From contig OZ251245.1 in the NCBI GenBank assembly GCA_965240325.2, positions 930,001 through 994,000 on the forward strand: a stretch of 64,000 bases of DNA, in the 5' to 3' direction. Each line of letters opens with the position of its first letter. The first letter of the stretch is position 1. This document shows positions 32,873 to 42,106 of the stretch, piece after piece. The notes below the pieces were generated by a model. That model ran no database searches and was not told the DNA's origin. It was given only the letters and a program-made list of their open reading frames with translations. This stretch comes from Rebecca billardiae RCC1528. Taxonomy: Eukaryota; Haptophyta. The translations under genes were made by a program, and so were the position numbers.

Positions 32873-33643
32873 ATGGGGCAAGACGAGGCAGCTGCGCGCG
32901 GAGTGCCCGCCGCGCTTGACCGCACCGAGCTGTACGACAAAATGTACACCGAGCACGGGTACAATCAACATGGCGTCACGCACTCGAGACCGATCATCCA
33001 CGGCCCACTGCTCCGGGCGTATCCCAAAGCGACGCGTGGGCAGTACGAAAAGAACGTGCTGGACGTGGGGTGCTCGTACGGCGTGGCAGTGCAGATGCTG
33101 TGGACTCTGGGCTTCTGCGCGTCGGGCACCGACCTGTCATCTGTGCCGATCGCCTACAACAATGCCATGATCAAAATGCCGCAGCCGGTGCTCGACAAGT
33201 GCGGCCCGCTGCCGCGCTTTAAGCAGGGCTCCGCCGCGGCACTGCCGTGGCCGAGCGCGCAATTTCACGCAATCATCAGCACGGACGTGATGGAGCACGT
33301 CCCCAGCGAGCTCGTGCCTGCCGTCGCGACCGAGTTCACCCGTGTCGCGCGAGAGTATCTCATGCTCAACATCGCGACGCAGCCCGACTGGACGGAGCGC
33401 CAGATAGGCACCGGGAAGATGAACGGCACGTTCCTCAAGATGCACGAGAACGTGCACGGGGTGAAGTGGTGGCGGGATCAGTTCGAGGCCACCGGCGCGT
33501 GGTTCTGCACGGCACCCTTCACGAAGAAGAGGGGCCCGCCCACGTGGCCGGGCGAGGCTGTGGGGCAGGATGAGCGGGGAAACTACATCTCTGAAATGCG
33601 GCTCTTGTGCAAGAGGCGCTCTGCGACTGCGACTCGACCATGA
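32873..33643 (+). CDS. Class I SAM-dependent methyltransferase
   Basis: 256 residues from an ATG at 32873; an in-frame TAA shortly upstream closes the frame. The Rossmann-fold SAM motif I is VLDVGCSYG (62-70), followed by an acidic loop ending TDLS (86-89), and motif IV-like STDVMEHVP (136-144). The type is Methyltransf_11/25. The substrate is not evident; the region after residue 170, with WWRDQFEATGAWFC, is typical of small-molecule or glycan methyltransferases in algae. No signal peptide or membrane segment is present. Single exon. It stands between transposon copies 1 and 2. Confidence 0.82.
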   Translation: MGQDEAAARGVPAALDRTELYDKMYTEHGYNQHGVTHSRPIIHGPLLRAYPKATRGQYEKNVLDVGCSYGVAVQMLWTLGFCASGTDLSSVPIAYNNAMIKMPQPVLDKCGPLPRFKQGSAAALPWPSAQFHAIISTDVMEHVPSELVPAVATEFTRVAREYLMLNIATQPDWTERQIGTGKMNGTFLKMHENVHGVKWWRDQFEATGAWFCTAPFTKKRGPPTWPGEAVGQDERGNYISEMRLLCKRRSATATRP

Positions 33644-34411
33644 CCTCAACCTGAGCGGTGAGCCGGGTACGACCCGGGCCTAGCCGATAACGCCCGTGAC
33701 TGCCGGTGCGCTGCACACGAGCGCCGCGGCGTGCGCAGCTTCGAGTTCGCCGGGATGCCCAGGTTGGAGCGTCCGCCTGCGGGACCGGAGAGTGTGGCGA
33801 CTGTCGTCCGTGTCGCGGATAAGACCCGGCTGGAGCCTGTGACAGGCTGACTCGGCCTCTAGTCACTCAGCAGTTACACTTACAATCTGACTGCTGAGTG
33901 ACGATGCCGCATGAGCCCGCATCGCGGCTGCAGAGCCGAGCTGCGCTGGGCAGCGCTGGCGGCCGGGCAGCAGAGTCCGAGACCGACGAGACCGAGCAGT
34001 CGTTCGCGTCAGTGATTGAGATTATTCGCCTTCGGTCGGATCCGTCTCAAAAGTCTCATCCGAGTCCGGCGGCGCCGACTGGGGACTCGGCCGAGCGGCC
34101 GGCCGGGCCCCGGGGCCGGGCCCGGCGGGGGCCGGGGGCCGGGCCCGGGGGCGGGGGCGGCGCCGGCGGGGCGCCGGGCGGGGCCCGCGGACGGTCGGAC
34201 CGGACGGTCTGGCCGGGGCGGCGTTCCCGCCCGGATTCCCGGGCCGCCGACGGGCGCCGTTTCAGTTTGCGCTCCGACGGCTGCCACTGCCAGGGCCGCG
34301 GACGGCCGCGGACCCCTGCGCCTGCGGCGGCGGTCCCGGGGCCGCCGTGCCCCTCGCTCGCATCAGAGTGATTCAGACCATGTCGCTGATCGCAGGCGAA
34401 CTAACTTAAAC
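33644..34411. other. No gene recognised
   Basis: GC-rich run of GGGCC/GGCCC strings at about 34090-34220. No ORF with recognisable content. Confidence 0.45.
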
Positions 34412-34939
34412 TACAGGCAATCGCGGGCAATAAGGAGCTGTCACGTTAAGAAACTGGGGCTTGCTATCTGCGGATCTGGCCTAGAAACTGAGACTAGCGA
34501 TTGGCTGGTTCGCTATACGCATAGGCACACTAAGAAACCGGGACTACGTCGTCCCGGCTGACGACTACGAGTCGGGTCCGCCGAGGGCCTGGCCGAGGGC
34601 GAGGCGCAGTCGGCCAGTCGGCGACGCGGCGCGCGGCCCGACTACGAGTACAGGCCAAGTCCCGACTTCTCCTGATGACTCACTCCTGGCCAGTGCACCG
34701 CAGCATCCATGCAACATCATGCCAGATTTGCTCCAAAAAGGCCCAAAAATTTCGTCGGCCTCGCCGGCCGGGCCTAAAGACTCAGCGGGTGGCTCTGCCC
34801 CCCTGCGCCCCCCGCGCCTGCGCGGCGGGCGGACCTAGCTAAGAAACTGAGACTCCGTAGGCGCTCGGGCTACCGAACGGCTAAGAAACCGAGGCTAGCC
34901 GCGAGATCTCTGACTTCTTATTGCCCGCGATTGCCTGTA
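34412..34939 (+). mobile_element. TA-flanked non-autonomous transposon, copy 2 (524 bp)
   Basis: Same ends and TA flanks as copy 1, same orientation; element 34414-34937. It differs by an extra segment of about 19 bp near 34565 (ACGAGTCGGGTCCGCCGAGG) and several substitutions, so it is older or from a different subfamily. Confidence 0.92.
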
Positions 34940-35156
34940 CTACAGGCTGCTACTACGCCTAGCTTATTAGTATTCTGAAAATTATATAACTACGCAGCCC
35001 GATCAATATTACAGTAACATTACAGTAACTGTCAAGAGCATGTCGTCATCATATTTAATAATTTAATTCATCATAAGTTCAGATGACCGTGTCAGGCAAT
35101 TAGTATTATAGTATAACTAGCACTGGCGGTCTAACTGCTTAGATTGTATGTGTGTG

Positions 35157-35162
<6 letters not shown>
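34940..35162. other. AT-rich spacer
   Basis: AT-rich sequence between the transposon and the microsatellite. No coding content is seen. Confidence 0.5.
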
Positions 35163-35355
<193 letters not shown>

Positions 35356-35703
35356 TATTTAATTATAAATAAGTGATGACCCCGATGGCCGCGCGATCAC
35401 GATCCGATTTTCGACTCGTCCGATGCATCACTTGCATGCTCAGAATCAGATCGGCACTGAATTCTTGGCTTTCGAGTAGTCAGTGGAGGCGTCCGCTACG
35501 GGCTACGGCCCTTGACGATGTCCTTGATGAGGCTCAATGGTGACAATGCTGATTAATGAGGCCGCCCCGGCGGCCGCGCCTGCGCTGTGCTCATCAGTCA
35601 GTCTTCGTCACCAGCCGAGCGAGCCCGGAGCGACCAACGGTTTGTCATCTCGCTCCGTCGCGCGACGCGTGCGCAACGGTGTGAGTGCGGCGCTGCTTGC
35701 ACG

Positions 35704-37263
35704 ATGGCGCGCCGAGTCGGCGGCGACGACGACGCACCGCAGCAATGGTGGCGCTCGGTGGTCAGCCTGCTCGAGGGGCTGGAGGACGACATGCGCAGCC
35801 ACGCTACCCACGACACGCTGGGCTCGGCGCGCGCCGCCGCACCCGCCGAGGCCCGCCGGAGCGACCACTCGGAGCGGCGCGACAACGGCGCCGACAGCTC
35901 GGGCGACTGGGCCACGCCAACGCCGTACCCCACGCCGCCGCCCCGCAACGTCCGCGCGCCGCGGGTACCCGTGTACACCGCGGATGCGTACAGCACGTGG
36001 ACCCACTCCACCGCCGCGCGGCCCGCCGCCAGTGCCCACGGGAGCGACCTGCCCGCTCGCGGCTCGCCGCCGGCGGCGAGGCCGCCGGCGAGCGGCTCGC
36101 TCGCGCGCTCGCGCTCGCGCTCGCCCCCGCACGAGGCGCGGCGTGCGTCGTCGCCCACGCCGGGGGCGGCGGCGACGCACTTTGTCTCGGTCGCCCCGCT
36201 CGCGCGCCACGCGCCCGCGCCCGCCACGCCGCGCGAGGACGCCGACCCCGAGGCGCGGCTCGAGGCGGTGCAGCGACAGGTGCGGAGGCTGACGCACACG
36301 ATGCACGAGCGCTCGGCGGCCATCACCGCGCTGCGCGCCACGCTGGCGGAGCGCGAGAAGCGCGTCGCGACGCTGGAGGCCCGGCTAAGGAGCGCGAGCA
36401 CGCAGCAGGCGATGGTGAAGACCCTCGCCAAGAGGCTCGACGAGCGCGACGCCGCCCTCGCTGACGCGCTCGAGCGGCTCGGTCGCGCGGACGCGGAGCG
36501 CGAGCGACAGCTGAGCGCGGCGCGCAACGAGTCCGGCGCGCTCGTCACTGACCTGCGGCGGCAGCTGGCGGCGACGAAGGCGGCGATGCGGGCTGAGGTG
36601 CCCGTGCGCGCGGACGACCCGTTCGACGAGCCCGCGCTCAGCCCCGCCGCGCCCCGGCCCCGCTCGCAGCTCGAGAAGCTCTGGCGCGCCGAGCGGCTGC
36701 GCAACGCCGACCTGCAGAGCGCGCTGACGGCGCTGCGCGCGCGCGTGCAGCAGCTCGAGAGCGAGGCGGGGGGCGAGGCGGGCGCGCGCCGAGGGGCGGG
36801 CTCGGCGCACGTGCGCGCGGGCGCGGTGCGCGCCGACGCGCGCAGAGCGGGCGCGGAGGTGGCTGACGAGCTCGAGGGCGCCGAGGCTGGCTCGGCTGCT
36901 TCGGCCCAGCAGTGGCAGCGGCCGCAGCCGTGGGAGCAGTCACGCTCGCACAGCTCAGCGCTCCAGCACGTGTCCTGCACGCAGGACACGGCAGGCTACG
37001 AGCAGGTCGCGTCTTCGGCGCAGGCGGCGCCCGTGCCGCAGCTCGTGCTTGCCGACGTGCCCGCCGGCGGGGCGGTGCACCTGCATCCGCCCACCGCGCT
37101 GGGCAGTGGTGCTGTTCCAGTGATGCTCGTGGCGCTGCCCACATCGCCCGCAGCTGCGGCTGCCGCCTCGAGCGGCGCGAGAGGGCCCAGTCGGTATCCG
37201 CAACACACGACCGCGGCGGCGGCCCGGCCGCGCAGCGCGATCGGTGCGCGATCGGTGCTCTGA
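35704..37263 (+). CDS. Coiled-coil protein with Pro/Ser-rich N-terminus
   Basis: 519 residues from the first in-frame ATG at 35704; the frame is open for 39 codons upstream without an ATG. Residues 5-35 contain a conserved-looking segment (QQWWRSVVSLLEGLEDDM). Residues 40-170 are Pro/Ser/Arg-rich and disordered, including a short RSRSRSPP string. About 183-298 and 321-353 are regular heptad coiled coil rich in Arg, Glu and Leu. The C-terminal 150 residues are low-complexity, Gln/Ala/Ser-rich. No enzyme domain is seen. A structural role such as cytoskeletal or flagellar attachment is inference. Confidence 0.65.
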   Translation: MARRVGGDDDAPQQWWRSVVSLLEGLEDDMRSHATHDTLGSARAAAPAEARRSDHSERRDNGADSSGDWATPTPYPTPPPRNVRAPRVPVYTADAYSTWTHSTAARPAASAHGSDLPARGSPPAARPPASGSLARSRSRSPPHEARRASSPTPGAAATHFVSVAPLARHAPAPATPREDADPEARLEAVQRQVRRLTHTMHERSAAITALRATLAEREKRVATLEARLRSASTQQAMVKTLAKRLDERDAALADALERLGRADAERERQLSAARNESGALVTDLRRQLAATKAAMRAEVPVRADDPFDEPALSPAAPRPRSQLEKLWRAERLRNADLQSALTALRARVQQLESEAGGEAGARRGAGSAHVRAGAVRADARRAGAEVADELEGAEAGSAASAQQWQRPQPWEQSRSHSSALQHVSCTQDTAGYEQVASSAQAAPVPQLVLADVPAGGAVHLHPPTALGSGAVPVMLVALPTSPAAAAAASSGARGPSRYPQHTTAAAARPRSAIGARSVL

Positions 37264-37588
37264 CCGCTGTCAGAGTGTCGGTTTCCCGGCCGTTACACAT
37301 ACACGGGAAGTTAAGTAGTTAGTAGTCGCGCACAGTCAGATGGATTGGGCTACATGACGACGCCCTTAGGCGGTCTCGTCCGCGGTCTGACGCCAAGTTG
37401 CACGGGCTGCGCGACGATGTTCGTCACCACCTGGCGGGACTCGACCTGGCTGCCCGGCCGCCGCACGTTGGCTGCATTGGCCGCCGCCCGTAGCACTGAC
37501 AGTCAACGCACCTGGCGGTGTAGCGCGTGAATCGCCGCGGGCAGCACGCGAAACCCCCCTCGGCACTAGATATCGAGCAGCGGCCTCA
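37264..37588. other. Intergenic, nothing recognised
   Basis: Spacer between convergently transcribed genes; short frames only. Confidence 0.5.
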
Positions 37589-38599
37589 TCAGTCCTTGCG
37601 CGTATTCGTCTTCTTCCCCAGCAGGGTAAGGGCCTGGTAAGTCTCCCCCACGTCCTTCATGAAGCCCTTCTGGTTCGTCGCGTACTTGGCGACGAGCGCG
37701 CGCCACTCCTCGTCAGACAGGAGCGCCTGCCCGATCGCATCGTCCGCGGGCGCCGACGACGCCGACGCCAGCGCCTTGAGGTACTCCAGCGGCTGCGCAG
37801 CCGCGGCGTCGACGGCCACGCCCGCCACGCCGCGCCGCACATCGATCGCAACTGGCTTGACGTCGAGGAAGCTTGTAGTCGGCTCAATGTAACCGGACGC
37901 ATCCGGGTCGTCGAGGTCGTCCGCGTCGGCGGAGAAGGTATCGGGCTTGCGCGCCTTGGTCGCGCGCGCCGCGCGGCGCACCGCGCCGAGCGCGCCCGCC
38001 ATGAGCACGAGCTCGCGCGAGCTCAGCCCAGCGTCTGTGAACGCGGCGCGCAAGTCCGCTCCGCTCAGTGCGGACCAGTCGAGAGCAGGCGTGGCCGCCT
38101 TGGCCGTCGCGTCCTCGCGGCCGAGCTGCACGGGGATCTTCGGGCCGCCCACCACCTCAATGGCCTGCGCGCCCGCGTATGCCACCAGGTCGGCGAACGT
38201 TACCTCCGTCTGCCGTTGCAGCTCTGTCTGAATGCCCTTCAAAACAACCACCGCGCGCTCTGCGTCGCCGCCGAGCTTGTCGAAGCGGACGGAGCCATCG
38301 AGGCCGCCCGAGGCGTCGGCGCGCCGGTATTGCAGCGCGTCGGAGAGCGCCGCCTCGAGGAAGCCGGGCAGCAGCTGTGGCTCCGCGGCCGCCGCGTTGC
38401 GGATCGATTGCTTCAGCCGGTTGAGCGTCGCAACCTGCAGCTCCCGGTCGCCGTAGCGCGACATGTCAAAGTTGACCGAGGCGTGCGCGCGCGGGGGGGC
38501 GCTGATCGCGACGGTCGAGGCGCACGCACTCGAGAGGAGCAGCTGTCGCCGGCTCAGGGGCGCGCCCGCCGGGGCGCAGAGCGCGAGGAGCCAGATCAT
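37589..38599 (-). CDS. Thylakoid-lumen ascorbate-peroxidase-like protein (TL29/APX4 type), non-catalytic
   Basis: 336 residues from the ATG at 38599. The leader has a hydrophobic first segment (MIWLLALCAPAG), then a twin-arginine motif SRRQLLL with a second hydrophobic stretch ending AHA at residue 40. This fits secondary-plastid import followed by Tat transport to the lumen. The body follows the class I haem peroxidase fold: GGLDGSVRF (98-106), TFADLVAYAGAQAIEVVGGP (134-153), LGREDA (159-164) and a C-terminal WRALVAKYATNQKGFMKD block. The distal Arg-Trp-His set is missing, and the proximal His of the SGGHTLG motif is replaced (AGALGAV, 201-207). It is therefore expected not to bind haem normally, as in plant TL29. 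The role near photosystem II is known only by analogy. Confidence 0.8.
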   Translation of the reverse strand: MIWLLALCAPAGAPLSRRQLLLSSACASTVAISAPPRAHASVNFDMSRYGDRELQVATLNRLKQSIRNAAAAEPQLLPGFLEAALSDALQYRRADASGGLDGSVRFDKLGGDAERAVVVLKGIQTELQRQTEVTFADLVAYAGAQAIEVVGGPKIPVQLGREDATAKAATPALDWSALSGADLRAAFTDAGLSSRELVLMAGALGAVRRAARATKARKPDTFSADADDLDDPDASGYIEPTTSFLDVKPVAIDVRRGVAGVAVDAAAAQPLEYLKALASASSAPADDAIGQALLSDEEWRALVAKYATNQKGFMKDVGETYQALTLLGKKTNTRKD

Positions 38600-38780
38600 G
38601 CGCTAATGGCGCGGCGCCGAGAGCGGTCGACGGCCGTGCTTCGGCCGACCCGTTCAGGCGACCCGAATAACTCACACGAATCCGGGGCGGATTTTTGCCG
38701 CAGGTGGGTGAGGGCAGAATATTAATGAGACAAAATCCCGGATCGTGCCACCCGTTCCAGAAAGGCGATTAGTTCGGACA
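38600..38780. other. Upstream region of the TL29-like gene
   Basis: Intergenic DNA between the gene start at 38599 and the palindrome at 38781. No promoter motif is recognised. Confidence 0.4.
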
Positions 38781-38829
38781 TGGTCCGGGAGCTCATAGGT
38801 CGTGACACGACCTATGAGCTCCCGGACCA
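38781..38829. promoter_or_regulatory. Perfect 49-bp palindrome
   Basis: 24-base arms beginning TGGTCCGGGAGCTCATAGG surround a single central A at 38805, without a mismatch. It lies 182 bp upstream of the TL29-like gene. It could be a cruciform, a factor-binding site or the relic of a foldback insertion. The regulatory label is a guess from position. Confidence 0.5.
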
Positions 38830-38936
38830 CAGTGGGAGCACGCGGGGGGCCGCGGCCGTTGAGGAGGGGCGGGGGCGGGCGGGCGACGTCGACGTCGCGG
38901 CTATCCACGCGCTCTGCTGTCGAGGAGTTGCTGTTT

Positions 38937-39926
38937 GCGCCGCGCGCCGCGCTGGCGGGGTGGCCGGGACCCACGCGCGCCTTCGAACCCCCGGCGCCCC
39001 CGCGCGCATCGGCTTCCTCCGCCTGCGAGTAGCCCACGACCGCGCCCGCCGCCCGCTTCGAGAGGGTTGACCGCGCCTGAGCCTGCTCGCCGCCGAGCGC
39101 AGGGATGAGTTGAGCGCGGCGCGAGGCGGCGATCGCGGTCGGGTGATCGCATGAGCCCATCTGCGCCCCATCTGCCACGGCGCGACCGCTTCAGAATGCG
39201 TATGTGGCCCCACTTGTCATGGATGTCGGGTAGCGGGTGAGCTCTGTCGGCCAGCGTGTCCGCGCGCGCCGCGCCTGCGCAGGGCCAGACGGGTCGGAAA
39301 CACGTCACAGTTGGCATCAGGGCATGCGCCGATTACCGTGTATTGCCCAGCTCGGGCCACCAAGGGCATGCCCTTCACTGCTCTGCCAGCTCGCAACGTG
39401 TGTCAATGGTGACGGCAACCGCTCTGGTCGGCCAGAAGAACTTGCTTGAGTTCTCGTCGCGAACACGGCAGGCGTCGCGAAACTACAGATGCGGACCAAT
39501 CGTGCCAGCCAGCTTGCGTAGTGCAGACATCACGAGACGCCACGGAGCGGCATCCGACCCGTATAGCCTTGCGCGAGCGCGCGCGAGCGCGCGCGGACAT
39601 GCTGGCGGACAGTGCTCACCTGCTACCCGACATGAGACAACCATGACATGTGGGGTCACATACGCATGCTGAAGCGGTCGCGCCGTGGCAGATGGGGCCC
39701 AAATGGGCTCATGCGATCGCCCTACCGCGATCGCCGCCTCGCGCCGTGCTCAACTCATCCCTGCGCTCCGCGGCGAGCAGGCTCGGCCGCGGTCAACCCA
39801 CGTAAAGAGCGCGGCGGGCGCGGTCGTGGGCTACTTGCAGGCGGAGGAAGCCGATGAGCACGCGGGCGCCGGGGGTTCGAAGGCGCGCGTGGGTCCCGGC
39901 CGCCCCGCCAGCGCGGCGCGCGGCGC
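38937..39926. repeat. Large inverted repeat, arms about 335-350 bp, spacer about 305 bp
   Basis: The left arm (about 38937-39272) and right arm (about 39578-39926) are reverse complements with scattered differences. Examples are CGCATGAGCCCATCTG on the left against CAAATGGGCTCATGCGATCG on the right, and GGGATGAGTTGAGC against GCTCAACTCATCCC. The geometry resembles the 22.1-23.0 kb inverted repeat, but the sequence does not. ORFs in the arms mirror one another and are not called. Confidence 0.88.
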
Positions 39927-39929
39927 CCA

Positions 39930-40904
39930 AGTCACGTTTATCTCGGGCCGCACGTCGGCCACGCGCCACTTGATCGCCATCCTGCCGCCACGAGCTGGGT
40001 GCGGGGTGCTTGGAGGCGGAACAACACCTCGTGGAACGGGTGGTTTGCGCTCGACCACGATGGCGCTCACGCCCTTCGCGCACGTCGTCGTGGATGGCAT
40101 CAGACGAAGAGTTCAAGCTGCGAGTCTCGTGGGCTAACTCCATGCCGTTGAGGAGCACGAGCACTATCAAGTTTGTCTCACTTTGGGGGGAGGGAGGGCA
40201 CTTTGAGACAAACCGCGTGCGCACGCCCGAAGAGCTCACCAACTGGGGAGAGCAAGCTTCCCATGGGCTCTTGGCGCGTGTCTGACGTCCCTACTACCTC
40301 CCATGGCATGGCCAGCCGTCAGGTTGGCGTCCCCTTGCAGTAGTAGACTACCTTGCTCACGTCACTGAAGGGCACCGTGCATCGCGATTCGCGGCCGTCT
40401 CACAGGGGCGGGGCACGTTCGGCGGCTACGTTTGGTGCGTGCAGGCCAGGCATGGGCAGCGGAGCGGGCGGCAAACGAGCGGAGGTGCCAGGCATGCACC
40501 TTGGGCACACATGTGGCGCGCCTCGACAGACTTGCGTCCACCTCACCGGGCGCTGTAGCGCGTGCGAGGCGGGCGCCATGCAGCACGCCCAGTGGGTGCC
40601 ACCGTGGGCCGCCACTGGGCCGCCGCCTTTGTCTCAAAGCGCCCTCTGTCTCATTCTGCCCTCATCGACCTGTAACCCCTCCCGGACACGGTGGCGCGCA
40701 GTGCGCACGCTGCCAGATCGGAGATGAGCGCCAAGACCCGTCGCGCCGCCCGTCGCGCATGTCGTCTGCGGCAGCTGGCATGGCCGTGGCGACGGCGCAT
40801 CGCGGCCATCAATTATGAATAAGAACTGCTCAAGCAGTATCAGAGACATATCCAGGCTGGCAGCGGGCGCCTGAACGGGTGGGTACAGCGTACTGATGGT
40901 TCTC
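39930..40904. other. No gene recognised
   Basis: Two halves of mixed composition with short overlapping frames. No motif identified. Confidence 0.45.
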
Positions 40905-41760
40905 CGACCAGGGCGGTTGCCTGAGGCTGGCTCCGGCTCCGGTCCACCCCCCCCAGCTCCGTTACGTCTTGGCCCCGACGGCCGAAGTCAACCAAGCGGA
41001 CCAACCATGCAGCTGAATCTGCTGATGCAGCAGAGTCCCTTCCGCCCCCCGATTGATGACTTCAATAACGAGAAATGTCGCGCGCATCCGACCACCTCCC
41101 AATAGGTTCAGACTCTATTTTACTATGTAATTACCCGTCCCTTACTCAGATTTCAGCACAGCCCGGGAGCGTTCCGGACACCGTTACGTATGTATACATA
41201 TAATAATATATGCGAAAAGGGTACCCGGACTGGGTATTTAGTTGATAGAAAACAGAGTCTGGACCTATTGTAATACAGTAGGTCCAGGTATTTAGTTGAT
41301 AGAAAACAGAGTCTGGACCTATTGTAATACAATAGGTCCAGACCTATTGTATTACAATAGGTCCAGACTCTGTTTTCTATCAACTAAATACCCAGTCCGG
41401 GTACCCTTTTCGCATATATGTATACATACGTAACGGTGTCCGGAACGCTCCCGGACTGTGCTGAAATCTGAGTAAGGGACGGGTAATTACATAGTAAAAT
41501 AGAGTCTGAACCTATTGGGAGGTGGTCGGATGCGTAATTGTAATTGAAGGTGTGGCTGATAGTGATGATAATCCATATCTGGCATCTGGCCGTAATGTCG
41601 TCCAAGGGACCGCCTGGGGTGGTCTAGGACTAGGAGCTACTGTCTGTAGATCATCAGAGGCGGCTATCTGACCGCCGATTGCAGTGTCAAGGAGTGTAAC
41701 GCTCCAGTGACCGGACTGGAGGGGTGGTGGACCGAAGCCGGAGCCGGCTGGCAAATAGGC
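40905..41760. mobile_element. Foldback element with a long palindromic AT-rich core
   Basis: The core is an inverted repeat whose arms meet at about 41340. The left arm runs from about 41085, the right arm to about 41537. It includes CCAATAGGTTCAGACTC, ATTACCCGTCCCTTACTC, CCGGACACCGTTACG and GGTACCC-GGACTGGGTAT on both sides. The left arm carries an extra tandem copy of a roughly 67-bp block (TATTTAGTTGATAGAAAACA). Outside the core, diverged inverted flanks containing GGCTCCGGCTCCGGTCCACC (left) and its reverse-complement relative (right, about 41700-41750) extend the symmetry. Two short frames, one per flank and both ending HPTTSQ, converge into the core. No transposase is visible. Confidence 0.85.
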
Positions 41761-42106
41761 GGCGGATTAAATAATAGCGCCAATAGCCGCTGCTGCGAGG
41801 CCCAAAATATTTAGCTGTATATCGAATATGGCGCAAAAACTCATGATGCATGCTGTCGTCTTTTTCCACGGGCGGGTTTTTCACTTATTATAATTCCGCC
41901 CCAAAAGCCTCATCATATTGTTTTGCATCATCACTACGAAACCCGCTGCAGGTCCAGCTGCTAATACCGTAAGTAAGGCCGGGCCTGTCACGAAAGGCGC
42001 GGCGCCCCGCGTCACTCACAGCCGGCGGCGGTGCCGGGCAGCGACGTCAATGACCGCCCGGCGCCGACGCAGGCGAGTTGCCTACAGCTGCTCTTGGTCA
42101 TGCTCT
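41761..42106. other. Intergenic, nothing recognised
   Basis: Mixed AT/GC spacer downstream of the EF-hand gene. No gene is seen. Confidence 0.5.
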
